From Nocardia sp. NBC_00565 (GTDB lineage Bacteria > Actinomycetota > Actinomycetes > Mycobacteriales > Mycobacteriaceae), in assembly GCF_036345915.1 (NCBI RefSeq), contig NZ_CP107785.1:9424001-9488000 (forward strand): a stretch of 64,000 bases of DNA, read 5' to 3'. The translations under genes and the position numbers were made by a program. Of the stretch, positions 28,817 through 37,243 are shown piece after piece (the first letter of the stretch is position 1; every line of letters begins with the position of its first letter). The notes beneath the pieces are model-generated. The model saw only the letters and a program-made list of their open reading frames with translations. It was not told the DNA's origin and searched no databases.

Positions 28817-29361
28817 CCTACTCGCGGCGAACCTTCATGATCGGGACCGGGGCGGCCGCCTTCGGTCTGGCTGGAGCGGTGTCGGCACGTGTATCCGCAG
28901 ACCCGGGTGACGCGGCGGCGCTGGACCCTGCGACTGCGGTAGCGGCTGTCTATGCGATCAAGCAGGTCAAGGCGCGCTATTTCCGGGCGGTAGATACCAA
29001 GGACTGGGATCTACTCAAGCAACAAGTAACGCCCGACGTCGTGATCGACACGACAGGCTCGGCCGGCATCATCACAGTCGGCGATGATGCCTTCATCGCC
29101 TATCTCAGGCTCACCATCGGTTCCGCTACGACCGTCCATCAGGGGCACATGCCCGAAATCGAGGTGCAGACAGCGAGCACCGCGACCGGGGTGTGGGCAT
29201 TGCAGGATCTGCTGATCTGGCCCGGCAACGTGCGAGTGCTCGGATTCGGGCACTATCACGAAACCTACGTACGCGATGGTGACCACTGGCGCATCAAGAG
29301 CAACAAACTTACTCGGCTCTATCTCGACCCGATCGCAGAGCAGAAATTGTTCGGCGTGTGA
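28813..29361 (+). CDS. Tat-exported SnoaL/NTF2-like protein
   Basis: 182 residues. The ATG at 28813 overlaps the upstream stop (ATGA). The N-terminus has a twin-arginine signal (SRRTFMIGTGAAAFGLAGAV) with a likely cleavage near VSADPG. The mature part is a SnoaL-like domain closely related to the secreted protein at 25432 (AIKQVKARYFRAVDTKDWDL, DVVIDTTGSAG, GHYHETYVRDGDHWRIKSNK). Cytoplasmic and exported versions made from one transcript suggest that the substrate is handled on both sides of the membrane. It ends 30 bases before the convergent IclR gene. Confidence 0.85.
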   Translation: MTYSRRTFMIGTGAAAFGLAGAVSARVSADPGDAAALDPATAVAAVYAIKQVKARYFRAVDTKDWDLLKQQVTPDVVIDTTGSAGIITVGDDAFIAYLRLTIGSATTVHQGHMPEIEVQTASTATGVWALQDLLIWPGNVRVLGFGHYHETYVRDGDHWRIKSNKLTRLYLDPIAEQKLFGV

Positions 29362-29390
29362 GATGCCGACCGCGTCAGCCGCTCGCCCGG

Positions 29391-30269
29391 TCAGAGCTCG
29401 GTGCGTGCGCCGGACCGGGCAGCGCCGGTGATCGCGGTCGTCGTCCGGACCAGGTGGTGGCCGATGGTGTCGATCTGTTCCGGCGGGATTTCGCCCAGGG
29501 GGTGGACCGAGAGCAGCAGCGCCACATGTCCTTGCGCGTCGAGTACCGGCGCGGTGATGGCGGCGACCGGTTGAGGCCGGCTGGAGGTGGCGTCCGGAAA
29601 TCCGAGCGTGGTGAATTCCACGCGCAGCCGGTCGAGGGTCTCCTGGATATTCGATGGGAGTGCGATCGTGCCGGTGTCGAGCGTGCCGATGAGGCTCGCG
29701 GCTCGCCCGATGGCAGGCGAGGTGTAGTCCACATCGAATCCGCGGTCGCGAATCCGGGCCAGCGTCAGCTCCAGGCGCTCGGCGATCGCCGTACTCGTAG
29801 CTGCGGCCCGTTGGATCCAGGTGCGGCGTTCTTCGGCGGTGTCCCAGGCTGCGAATACGGCCCCGAACGGCGGCGCGTAGGGGATGCGATCACCGGGCCA
29901 CGCTCGCTCGCCGCCTTCGAATGCGGTGATCACCAAAGAGTCGGCGACCTTCTCGGTTACCGATGCGGCGTAACCGAATTCGGCCGCGAGCTCGACTGCG
30001 GCGGCCCGGGCGGCCTCGACGAACGGACGCGTATTCACCGCCGCTGCCACGACAGCGAGCCCCGGTCCGAGCGTGTAAGCCTTGCCGGCCGGATCGCGGG
30101 TGACCCACCCGCGATCGCACAGGGTTTTCAAGATCGTATGCGTGGTGGCCAGGGTCAGGTCCAACTCGCGCGCGATGTCGCTGTAGCGAAGCCGCACGTT
30201 GCCGCGACGCGCCAGCAACTCCACGACATCAACGACGCGCGCGGTCGGTGCCGATATCGCACCACGCAT
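29391..30269 (-). CDS. IclR-family transcriptional regulator
   Basis: 292 residues with the usual two-part layout: N-terminal winged helix-turn-helix (about 8-70, with YSDIARELDLTLATTHTILK) and C-terminal effector domain (about 85-280). The C-terminal motif IGTLDTGTIALP and the closing PVLDAQGHVALLLSV are typical. It is divergent from the SnoaL-yrbE-mce operon, and a full palindrome lies in the shared promoter region 37 bp upstream of its start. Three further copies of the palindrome mark other promoters nearby. It is the best candidate regulator of the whole cluster. The ligand is unknown and is probably a breakdown product of the mce substrate. Confidence 0.92.
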   Translation of the reverse strand: MRGAISAPTARVVDVVELLARRGNVRLRYSDIARELDLTLATTHTILKTLCDRGWVTRDPAGKAYTLGPGLAVVAAAVNTRPFVEAARAAAVELAAEFGYAASVTEKVADSLVITAFEGGERAWPGDRIPYAPPFGAVFAAWDTAEERRTWIQRAAATSTAIAERLELTLARIRDRGFDVDYTSPAIGRAASLIGTLDTGTIALPSNIQETLDRLRVEFTTLGFPDATSSRPQPVAAITAPVLDAQGHVALLLSVHPLGEIPPEQIDTIGHHLVRTTTAITGAARSGARTEL

Positions 30270-30305
30270 CTTGACTCCCTTCCTTCACTGCCTTACGGTC
30301 AAGTC

Positions 30306-30342
30306 ATCGAATAGTTGATAGATATTATCGAATATTCGATAA
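30306..30342. promoter_or_regulatory. IclR-type palindrome, copy 4 (IclR/mce promoter)
   Basis: TAGTTGATA and TATCGAATA with a GATAT spacer, flanked by extra TCGAA and TTCGATA half-sites. It lies between the IclR gene and the operon leading into mce and could control both. Confidence 0.7.
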
Positions 30343-30446
30343 CAGTACCCGAGGGCGTCTCGCGACGCAAACGGAGAGCGAGCCGAAGATAGCGCGACCA
30401 CCGATGTCGGCCACCGCCTCCGGGGTGCTCGAAGCCGGAAAGGGCC

Positions 30447-30500
30447 ATGTCGATGACAACGACGCTCGACAATCATGTCGCGGTGGTGACCGGTAATACC
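30447..30500 (+). pseudogene. SDR N-terminal relic
   Basis: MSMTTTLDNHVAVVTGN is the opening of an SDR up to the start of the Rossmann motif. The frame then runs into the leader of the SnoaL gene. The same GGAAAGGGCCATGTCGATGA leader precedes the decayed SDR at 27953, so both are remnants of one ancestral gene. Confidence 0.7.
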
Positions 30501-30527
30501 CCGAAAATCACACGCACAGGAACTTCC

Positions 30528-30959
30528 ATGGCCACACAGGACATACTCACCACCGTCCACGAACTGACGCAGGCAAAAGCGCGCTACTGCCTGGCCGTCG
30601 ATACCAAGGACTGGGAAGCCCTCACCGACCTGATGACCCCGGACATCGAACTGGACGTCAGCGACAGCAACGCCGACGTCCCTGTCATCACCGGGCGAGA
30701 CAACGCCGTGGCGATGATCCGCACGGCGCTGACCGGCGCCGGCACCGCCCACCACGTCCACACACCGTTGATCGACGCCGACGGCGACGAGGCCTTCGTT
30801 ATCTGGGCCATGCAGGACCGTGTCGTGTGGGACCACGGGTCGTCACTGACCGGATACGGGCAATACCACGAACGCTGGGTACGTCGCCACGGTGACTGGA
30901 AACTGGCCTCGCTCACATTGACTCGACTGATCACTGAACAAGTCCGGCACCACACATAG
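30528..30959 (+). CDS. SnoaL/NTF2-like protein, first gene before mce
   Basis: 143 residues from the ATG at 30528, with AGGAA ~8 bases upstream. The longer frame from 30447 includes an SDR relic and is probably not the true protein. It is a single SnoaL-like domain (LTQAKARYCLAVDTKDWEAL, TPDIELDVSDS, YHERWVRRHGDWKLASLTLT) without a signal peptide. It is the intact relative of the truncated gene at 27375. The stop lies 12 bases before the first yrbE gene, so it is the first gene of the mce operon, under the IclR-type palindrome. Confidence 0.87.
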   Translation: MATQDILTTVHELTQAKARYCLAVDTKDWEALTDLMTPDIELDVSDSNADVPVITGRDNAVAMIRTALTGAGTAHHVHTPLIDADGDEAFVIWAMQDRVVWDHGSSLTGYGQYHERWVRRHGDWKLASLTLTRLITEQVRHHT

Positions 30960-30971
30960 ATCGAGGCACAC

Positions 30972-31847
30972 ATGATGACAGGGGCAACGATGCCGGTGGC
31001 TTCGGGCGAGATCGTTGAGCGGTCCGCGGTCGGAGAGATCAGGCTGTGGGCACGCGGATATCTACGCCGTCATCCCGGTGCATCCCTGGAAACCGTCGGC
31101 GGGCAGGTCGTCCTGGCCGCCCGGGCCGTCCAGTACCTGTTCGTCGATATCGCCCGAGGCCGGTTTCCCTTCCGCGAATTCGTGCAGCAGGCCGTGTTCA
31201 TGGCCAAGACCGCGTTCGTGCCGACCATTGCCGTGGCGATCCCGATCAGCGCGACGATGTCGATCCAGTTCGGCCTGCTGGCCGGTCAGGTCGGGGCCAC
31301 CTCGCTGGCCGGTGCCGCCGGCGGCCTGGCGGTGATCCGACAGGCCGCACCGATGGTCACGGCGATCCTGATGGCCGCGGCCGTCGGATCGGCCATCTGC
31401 TCGGACCTCGGTGCGCGGACGATCCGCGAAGAGATCGACGCGATGCAGGTCATGGGCGTTTCGCCGCTGCGGCTGCTGGTGGTGCCTCGCTTGGCCGCGG
31501 GAATCGTGGTCGCCCTCGGGCTGACCGGCCTGAGTTGCTTCGTCGGATTCGTGGCCGGATATCTGTTCAATGTCTATGTCCAAGGCGGGACCCCGGGAAG
31601 CTATCTGGCTACCTTCTCCTCCTTCGCCAGGCTCGGTGACCTCTACCTGGCGATGGTGAAGGCCGTGGTATTCGCCGTCATCGTCACTGTTGTCTCGTGT
31701 GAAAAAGGGTTGAGCACCAAGGGCGGTCCGGGAGGCGTCGCGAACTCCGTCAATGCCGCCGTGGTCGCGTCCATCATCATGCTGATGCTGGTGAATGCGG
31801 GGTTCACCGAGTTGTACACGCTCCTCTTCCCGAGGACGACACTCTGA
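30972..31847 (+). CDS. yrbEA: YrbE/MlaE-type permease A of the Mce system
   Basis: This 291-residue integral membrane protein of the MlaE family forms, with its partner, the permease of an Mce lipid importer driven by an MceG-type ATPase encoded elsewhere. Several hydrophobic segments are seen (for instance TAFVPTIAVAIPISATMSI near 78-96 and the last 30 residues). The conserved cytoplasmic loop GARTIREEIDAMQVMGVSPL, the ATPase contact of this family, lies at about 152-171. The ATG at 30975 is an alternative start. The gene overlaps the next one by one base. Confidence 0.95.
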   Translation: MMTGATMPVASGEIVERSAVGEIRLWARGYLRRHPGASLETVGGQVVLAARAVQYLFVDIARGRFPFREFVQQAVFMAKTAFVPTIAVAIPISATMSIQFGLLAGQVGATSLAGAAGGLAVIRQAAPMVTAILMAAAVGSAICSDLGARTIREEIDAMQVMGVSPLRLLVVPRLAAGIVVALGLTGLSCFVGFVAGYLFNVYVQGGTPGSYLATFSSFARLGDLYLAMVKAVVFAVIVTVVSCEKGLSTKGGPGGVANSVNAAVVASIIMLMLVNAGFTELYTLLFPRTTL

Positions 31848-32701
31848 TGGCGTCGCGCTACTATCCGCCACGGCTCCGGCCAATCATGGTCGCTGGGGCC
31901 ACAGTGTCGGTTCCCGTCATGCGGCTCGGGCATATGGCCACCTTCTTCGTCCGTGTGCTCGGCGGCATTCCGGTGGTGCTGCGGCACTATCGCGCGGAGT
32001 TCCTGAGAATTTTGTCGAATGTGACCTGGGGAAACGGCTCCATCGTCGTCGGCGGCGGAACCGGGCAGGTCATTCTGGTACTCGGTGCCTCGGCGGGAGC
32101 CATCGTCGGCATCGAGGCCTTCAGCGCGCTGAAACTGCTGGGGATGGCGCCGGCGACCGGGATGATCGCCTCAACGGCGGTAACCCGCGAGCTGGCGCCC
32201 ATCATGGCCTCGATCGCCTTCGCCGCGCAGGCCGGCTGCCGCTTCACCGCACAGCTGGGATCCATGCGGATCGCGGAGGAGATCGACGCTCTCGACGCGA
32301 TCGCGATTCGACCGATACCGTATCTGGTCACCACGAGGATGCTGGCCTCGATCGTCGCGATGATTCCGCTGTACCTGGCCTGTCTGGGGATCAGCTACCT
32401 GACCGTCCAAGTCGTCGTCGGTCTGTCCGGTGGGCAGTCGCCAGGTACGTACGAACACTATTTCCGCTTGGTGCTCAGCGGCACAGACATGGTCTATTCC
32501 CTGTTGAAGGCAGTCATCTTCGTCGTCCTCACCACGACGATCCAAACCTATTTCGGTTTCTACGCCAAGGGCGGGCCCCAAGGTGTCGGAGTGGCGGCGG
32601 GGCATGCGATGCGCGCGAGCATCACCGCGATGATCTTCGTGAATCTGCTGATGACGATGACCCTGTGGGGCTTCGACGCCGGCGCGAGGATCAGTGGGTA
32701 G
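31847..32701 (+). CDS. yrbEB: YrbE/MlaE-type permease B of the Mce system
   Basis: This 284-residue partner permease has the same fold as the upstream protein. The coupling loop reads GSMRIAEEIDALDAIAIRPI (about 140-159), again with the EExDA core. ATG at 31847 overlaps the upstream TGA (TGATG), so the two subunits are made in a coupled way. Hydrophobic segments occur near 60-90, 165-200 and at the C-terminus. mceA follows after 3 bases. Confidence 0.95.
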   Translation: MASRYYPPRLRPIMVAGATVSVPVMRLGHMATFFVRVLGGIPVVLRHYRAEFLRILSNVTWGNGSIVVGGGTGQVILVLGASAGAIVGIEAFSALKLLGMAPATGMIASTAVTRELAPIMASIAFAAQAGCRFTAQLGSMRIAEEIDALDAIAIRPIPYLVTTRMLASIVAMIPLYLACLGISYLTVQVVVGLSGGQSPGTYEHYFRLVLSGTDMVYSLLKAVIFVVLTTTIQTYFGFYAKGGPQGVGVAAGHAMRASITAMIFVNLLMTMTLWGFDAGARISG

Positions 32702-32704
32702 CAC

Positions 32705-34021
32705 ATGCCTATTGGATTCGAATCCGACGGCAAGGTCCTGCCCGACTGGCAGCTGCTCCTGCGGGGGACCGCCATCCTTGTGGTCCTCGCGGTGGCCACG
32801 GTGGTGATGGTCGCCAGATCCCAAGGTGCTTTCCGAGAAACCGTGCGGGTCACGGCCGTACTCGTCGATGTGGGTGATGGCCTGCCTGCGAAATCGGATG
32901 TGAAGTTTCAGGGCATTGTGGTCGGTCAGGTCGACAGCGTGACGCCGTCGAGTGATGGCGGCCCGAACTACGTGCAGATCGCCCTGAAACCCGAATACCT
33001 GGCCGGAATTCCGGCGACGGTGACCGCACGTGTCGTGCCGAGCAATGTGTTCGCGGTGCCGTCGGTCCAATTGGTTGGCAAGGGCCGGAGTGCGCCGCTC
33101 GCCGCGGGTGCGCGTATTCCGCAGGACGACAGCCTGGAGACGGTCCGCCTGCAGACATCTTTGACCGCGCTGAGCCGAATCGTCGCCGCCGCAGGGCGTT
33201 CCGGATCGGATCCGACGCTCGGCATCCTGGCCGTCGTCGAACGCGCAACCAGTGGCCACGGTGCCGAGGCTGTGCGGGCGGGTGCCGAACTGGCCCGGAT
33301 CTCGCAGGCACTCAACGCGGCGATGGCTCCCGACGGGACGCCCGCCACACTCGACGCGCTGTCGGATGCGCTTGCCGGACTTCGGTCCTCGGCGCCCGAC
33401 CTGCTGGGGGCGGTCCACAATGCGGTGGGCCCGATGCGTGCGGTAGCAGAGCGTAAAGACCAGTTGGTGACCTTGCTGACCGGCGGTCTGACCACCTCCG
33501 CAACGGTCGCCACGGCGCTGGAGAACAACACCGGGACGATCACCGACATCACCGGCAAAATGTCCCCGGCACTCGACACGATTGCCGACGGGAGTCGCAA
33601 CTTCACCCAGATGACGATGTCGCTGACCCGGCTGGCCGGGACATTCCACAAGCTGTGGGATGTCGAGGATCAGAGCATCACCGGCAAGATCATCATCGAG
33701 CTCACTCCGCATCGCCAGTACACGCGCGCTGACTGCCCTCGCTATGGCGATCTCCAAGGTCCCAGTTGCGCCACCGGTCCGATCGGCGGACCCACCATCA
33801 TCGGCCCGAATGCGGCTCCTGCGCCGGCGAGTTATTCGGCTCCGATCGGTGGAAACGTGGGGCCGGTCGGCAGCGCGCAAGAGCAGCAGGCGATCGCCTC
33901 GATCCTCGGCGGCAAGCCCAACACCGCGGCCGACATCCTGTTCGGCCCGCTGTTCAGGGGCAATGACGTGCAGCTGACTCCGGCACCGGAAGCCCCCGCC
34001 CCGACAGGAGAGCCTCGATGA
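32705..34021 (+). CDS. mceA: MceA, Mce-family substrate-binding protein
   Basis: 438 residues with one N-terminal membrane anchor (about 18-38, LLRGTAILVVLAVATVVMVA). The MlaD/Mce domain follows at about 45-125 (FRETVRVTAVLVDVGDGLPA, KSDVKFQGIVVGQVDSV). Then a long helical region, and a Pro/Ala-rich tail after about residue 345. In the known Mce1 and Mce4 complexes six such proteins form a channel that carries fatty acids or cholesterol across the envelope. It is the first of six mce genes in this operon and overlaps mceB by 4 bases. Confidence 0.95.
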   Translation: MPIGFESDGKVLPDWQLLLRGTAILVVLAVATVVMVARSQGAFRETVRVTAVLVDVGDGLPAKSDVKFQGIVVGQVDSVTPSSDGGPNYVQIALKPEYLAGIPATVTARVVPSNVFAVPSVQLVGKGRSAPLAAGARIPQDDSLETVRLQTSLTALSRIVAAAGRSGSDPTLGILAVVERATSGHGAEAVRAGAELARISQALNAAMAPDGTPATLDALSDALAGLRSSAPDLLGAVHNAVGPMRAVAERKDQLVTLLTGGLTTSATVATALENNTGTITDITGKMSPALDTIADGSRNFTQMTMSLTRLAGTFHKLWDVEDQSITGKIIIELTPHRQYTRADCPRYGDLQGPSCATGPIGGPTIIGPNAAPAPASYSAPIGGNVGPVGSAQEQQAIASILGGKPNTAADILFGPLFRGNDVQLTPAPEAPAPTGEPR

Positions 34022-35055
34022 GCTACCGCAAGCCGTTGCTGGGCCTGATTCTGTTCGTGGTGGTCTCGGTCGCGTTGACCTGGACGATGTATGTCACGTT
34101 GGCGCGCGACATCAGCGGCAAGACCGATACGTACTCGGCGATATTCACCGACGTGTCGGGGCTGCATGCCAGTGACGATGTGCGCATGGCCGGGGTGCGA
34201 GTCGGCCGGGTGAAAGCCGTCGAACTCGAGGGTGTCCGCGCGAAGGTGACCTTCGAAATCCAGCGCGGCCAGGTGGTGTATGGCAATACGGCAGCGACGG
34301 TCACCTATCAGAATCTCATCGGGCAACGCTATGTCGGACTGTCGCTGCGTGAATTCGGTGATCCGAGGGTCGTGGCGCCGGGTGGGCAGATCCCGGTCGA
34401 GCACACCGAGCCGTCGTTCGATATCTCCAAGTTGCTCAACGGATTCGAGCCGCTGTTCAGCATGCTCGATCCGCAGCAGGTCGACAATATCAGTGCGGCG
34501 GTGGTCCGGGCGCTGCAGGGCGACGATGGCGCGATTACCACCCTCATCGCCGAAACCGCCTCGCTTGCAAAGGCATTCGCGGGGCCGGATCAGGTTCTGG
34601 GCCAGGTGATCGACAATCTCGGTACGGTACTTGGCGACCTGTCGAAGCAAAGCGGCAACCTGCAGACGGTGTTGCAGCAGACGCGCAGGATCTTCGATGC
34701 GCTGGCCGAACACCGCGATGTGCTGTTCCAACAAGTCGATTCGATCTCCGGCGTGCTGGGCCGGGCCGCGGATGTGGTGAGCGGTGCGAGTCCATCGCTG
34801 GCTGCGTTCGTCGGTCGCCAACCAGGATTCGCCCAGCACTTCATGGACAACCGGGAGAAGTTCACTTACCTGGGTTTCAATTTGCCGTACCTGCTGAAAG
34901 GTATGGGCCGCATTGCCGACAGCGGTGCCCAGCTGGATGCGTACGTCTGCGACGTGACGGTGAGCATGCTCCCCGGATTCGATCCGTTGCTCGCGGCGAT
35001 TCTGGGGGCGAGCAACCCCAGCGGCAAGGTCGAGAACTCGGCGATCTGCAGGTGA
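34018..35055 (+). CDS. mceB: MceB, Mce-family protein
   Basis: 345 residues: N-terminal anchor (about 6-27, LLGLILFVVVSVALTWTMYV), Mce domain (about 35-115, GLHASDDVRMAGVRVGRVKA), then a helical region with a Cys pair at the end (VCDVTV and SAICR). The length is normal for MceB. ATG overlaps the mceA stop. It is one of the six ring subunits. Confidence 0.93.
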   Translation: MSYRKPLLGLILFVVVSVALTWTMYVTLARDISGKTDTYSAIFTDVSGLHASDDVRMAGVRVGRVKAVELEGVRAKVTFEIQRGQVVYGNTAATVTYQNLIGQRYVGLSLREFGDPRVVAPGGQIPVEHTEPSFDISKLLNGFEPLFSMLDPQQVDNISAAVVRALQGDDGAITTLIAETASLAKAFAGPDQVLGQVIDNLGTVLGDLSKQSGNLQTVLQQTRRIFDALAEHRDVLFQQVDSISGVLGRAADVVSGASPSLAAFVGRQPGFAQHFMDNREKFTYLGFNLPYLLKGMGRIADSGAQLDAYVCDVTVSMLPGFDPLLAAILGASNPSGKVENSAICR

Positions 35056-35062
35056 GGCAGAG

Positions 35063-36115
35063 ATGATGAGACGACTGAAAACAGTGTGGCAGCGGATGCG
35101 CAGCCGCCCACTGGAGGACCACAGCAAACTCCGGATCGGCCTGGTCGCGGTCACCGTTGTCGCGGCTGTCGTCGGGCTGACGGTATTCGTGAATTCGCTG
35201 CACCTCGGCGAGGAGACCTATCGGGCGGATTTCGCACAGGCGGCCGGTGTCAGCTCCGGCGATGGGGTGACCCTTGCCGGTATCCAGGTCGGTACCGTCA
35301 CCGGGACCAGGCTGGCCGGGGACCACGTGGTGGTAACCATGAAGCTGCAGCGTGGCCTGCCGCTGGGATCCGATACCGGAGCTGCCATCAAACTGACGAC
35401 GATGTTGGGGTCGCGCTACATCGAACTCCGTCCCGCCGGGTCGGGGCACCTACCCGGTAATTCGATCGCGCTGTCTCATACCGAAGTGCCCTACGACCTG
35501 CAAACCGCGCTGCAGAACGCCACCACGACCTTCAGCAGCATCGACGCCGATCGGGTCGCGCAGACAATGAACGCCTTGACCGAGCAATTGCGCGGTACGC
35601 CGGCTTTGATGCCTGACGTCCTACGGAATATCAGGTCTCTCGCCGTCGTGATCGCCGATCGGCGCACCCAGCTCGGCTCGCTGCTGAGCAGTACCGATCA
35701 GGTGATCACCGTGCTTCACGATCAGCAGGCAGAACTGGGGGCGATGGTCGGTCAGGGCCGGAACGTGCTGCAGCAGATCATTTCTCGGCAGCAGGCCATC
35801 GAAGGGTTGTTGAGGGCCGCCACCACGCTGGTCCATCAGTTGAAGCCCATTGCGGTGGACGACGCGCCGGAAATCCAGCAAATGCTCACCAATCTGACGC
35901 AGATGACGGGAATGATCGCCGGCCACGACGACCTGCTGCGCAACATCCTGCAAGTCCTGCCGGTGCCGTGGCGGTTGTTCGCGAATGCCACCGGTACCGG
36001 TCAAGAAATGGTGGGCAACGCGACCGACGGCGCCTTCATCGATTCGTTCATGTGCGCACTGAGCGAATATGCGAAACAAGTCAACCGGCCGCCGTACTTC
36101 GAGGACTGCAAATGA
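35063..36115 (+). CDS. mceC: MceC, Mce-family protein
   Basis: 350 residues; ATG codons at 35063 and 35066 are both possible. The N-terminal anchor is at about 25-46 (LRIGLVAVTVVAAVVGLTVF). The Mce domain follows (DFAQAAGVSSGDGVTLAGIQ, VGTVTGTRLAG). Then a helical section and a Cys-containing end (MCALSEYAK, YFEDCK). There is no long Pro-rich tail as in some MceC proteins. The stop overlaps the next start (ATGA). Confidence 0.93.
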   Translation: MMRRLKTVWQRMRSRPLEDHSKLRIGLVAVTVVAAVVGLTVFVNSLHLGEETYRADFAQAAGVSSGDGVTLAGIQVGTVTGTRLAGDHVVVTMKLQRGLPLGSDTGAAIKLTTMLGSRYIELRPAGSGHLPGNSIALSHTEVPYDLQTALQNATTTFSSIDADRVAQTMNALTEQLRGTPALMPDVLRNIRSLAVVIADRRTQLGSLLSSTDQVITVLHDQQAELGAMVGQGRNVLQQIISRQQAIEGLLRAATTLVHQLKPIAVDDAPEIQQMLTNLTQMTGMIAGHDDLLRNILQVLPVPWRLFANATGTGQEMVGNATDGAFIDSFMCALSEYAKQVNRPPYFEDCK

Positions 36116-37227
36116 ACAGCGTGATCCGAGGAGTGAAGCTGGCGGTAGTCGCTCTCATCGGCGCCGTCCTCGCGGGATGTTCCAGTGGCCCGATCGGCGG
36201 GCTGACCGATACGTCGATCACGATCGTCGCACAGTTCGCGAATGCGAACGGCTTGTACAACGGCAATGCCGTCTCGGTGCTCGGCATGCGGGTCGGCAAG
36301 GTCGTCGACATTCAGGCGCGGGCGACGCACGTCGACGTCACCATCGAAATCGACAAGTGGGTCGAGATTCCGGCGGACGCCCAGGCGGTCGTCGTATCGG
36401 ATTCGGTCCTGACCGACCGGCATGTGGAATTGACTCCGGTGTATCGCGGCGGCCCCGTGCTGGCCGACCACACTGTCCTGACCACCGACCGCACCAGAAC
36501 ACCGGTGGAATTCGACAGCCTGCTGTCGATGGCCGACAAGCTGTCCACTTCGCTGGGTGGGGACGGCAAGGGCCAGGGACCGGTTGGCGGCCTGCTCGAC
36601 ATCGGCTCACAGATCGTGGCAGGCAATGGGAACGACCTGCGCGATGCGATGAGTGAACTGTCGCGCGCCATGCAACTCGGCCCGGACGACGGGGCCGCGA
36701 CCCGTGCCGCGGTGACCAAGGTCGTCCAAAATCTCGACGCCTTGACCGCGGCCGCCGCCCGCAACGATCAGGCACTGCGAGGATTCGGTTCTGGTGTGCG
36801 GACCCTGAGCGACATCCTCGCCGACTTGAATCTGGGAGCGGGGGATACCGGAGCCCAACTGAATCAGATCATCATCCAATTGACCGATCTCCTGCAGCGT
36901 AATCAAGGCAATCTGCGGGCGCTGGCTTCGAATTCGAACACCATCACTAAATCTATGGCCGACTACAACGACAATCTGGCCGAATTTCTCGATGTCTTCC
37001 CGCTGGTAACGGACAATGCGTACAACGCCATCGACCAGAATATCGGCGCACTGCGCGCCACCGTCGACCTGAACAGGTTCCTCCTGGACGGCCAGATGCT
37101 CAAATCGGTGTGCAATCTGTTGGGTCTCAAGGATCTCGGCTGTGCGACCGGAACCGCACGGGATATGGGACCCGATTTCGGTGTCGGCCAGATACTCGCG
37201 GCAATCGCGGGAATGCCGGCGAAATAG
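36112..37227 (+). CDS. mceD: MceD-position Mce protein with lipoprotein signal
   Basis: 371 residues from the ATG at 36112, which overlaps the mceC stop; a frame open further upstream has no ribosome binding site. The N-terminus ends in the lipobox VLAGC (Cys about 23), so this member is probably a lipoprotein, which is unusual for the D position. The Mce domain is at about 33-115 (NGNAVSVLGMRVGKVVDIQA). Then follows the usual helical region. It is shorter than many MceD proteins, which carry long C-terminal tails. Confidence 0.9.
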   Translation: MNSVIRGVKLAVVALIGAVLAGCSSGPIGGLTDTSITIVAQFANANGLYNGNAVSVLGMRVGKVVDIQARATHVDVTIEIDKWVEIPADAQAVVVSDSVLTDRHVELTPVYRGGPVLADHTVLTTDRTRTPVEFDSLLSMADKLSTSLGGDGKGQGPVGGLLDIGSQIVAGNGNDLRDAMSELSRAMQLGPDDGAATRAAVTKVVQNLDALTAAAARNDQALRGFGSGVRTLSDILADLNLGAGDTGAQLNQIIIQLTDLLQRNQGNLRALASNSNTITKSMADYNDNLAEFLDVFPLVTDNAYNAIDQNIGALRATVDLNRFLLDGQMLKSVCNLLGLKDLGCATGTARDMGPDFGVGQILAAIAGMPAK

Positions 37228-37243
37228 CAGGAATGACGGGAAC

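Noticed and set aside
32171..33880. 569-codon minus-strand frame across yrbEB/mceA
   Set aside because: Shadow of clear mce genes; sequence is Arg/His/Gln-rich without domains.
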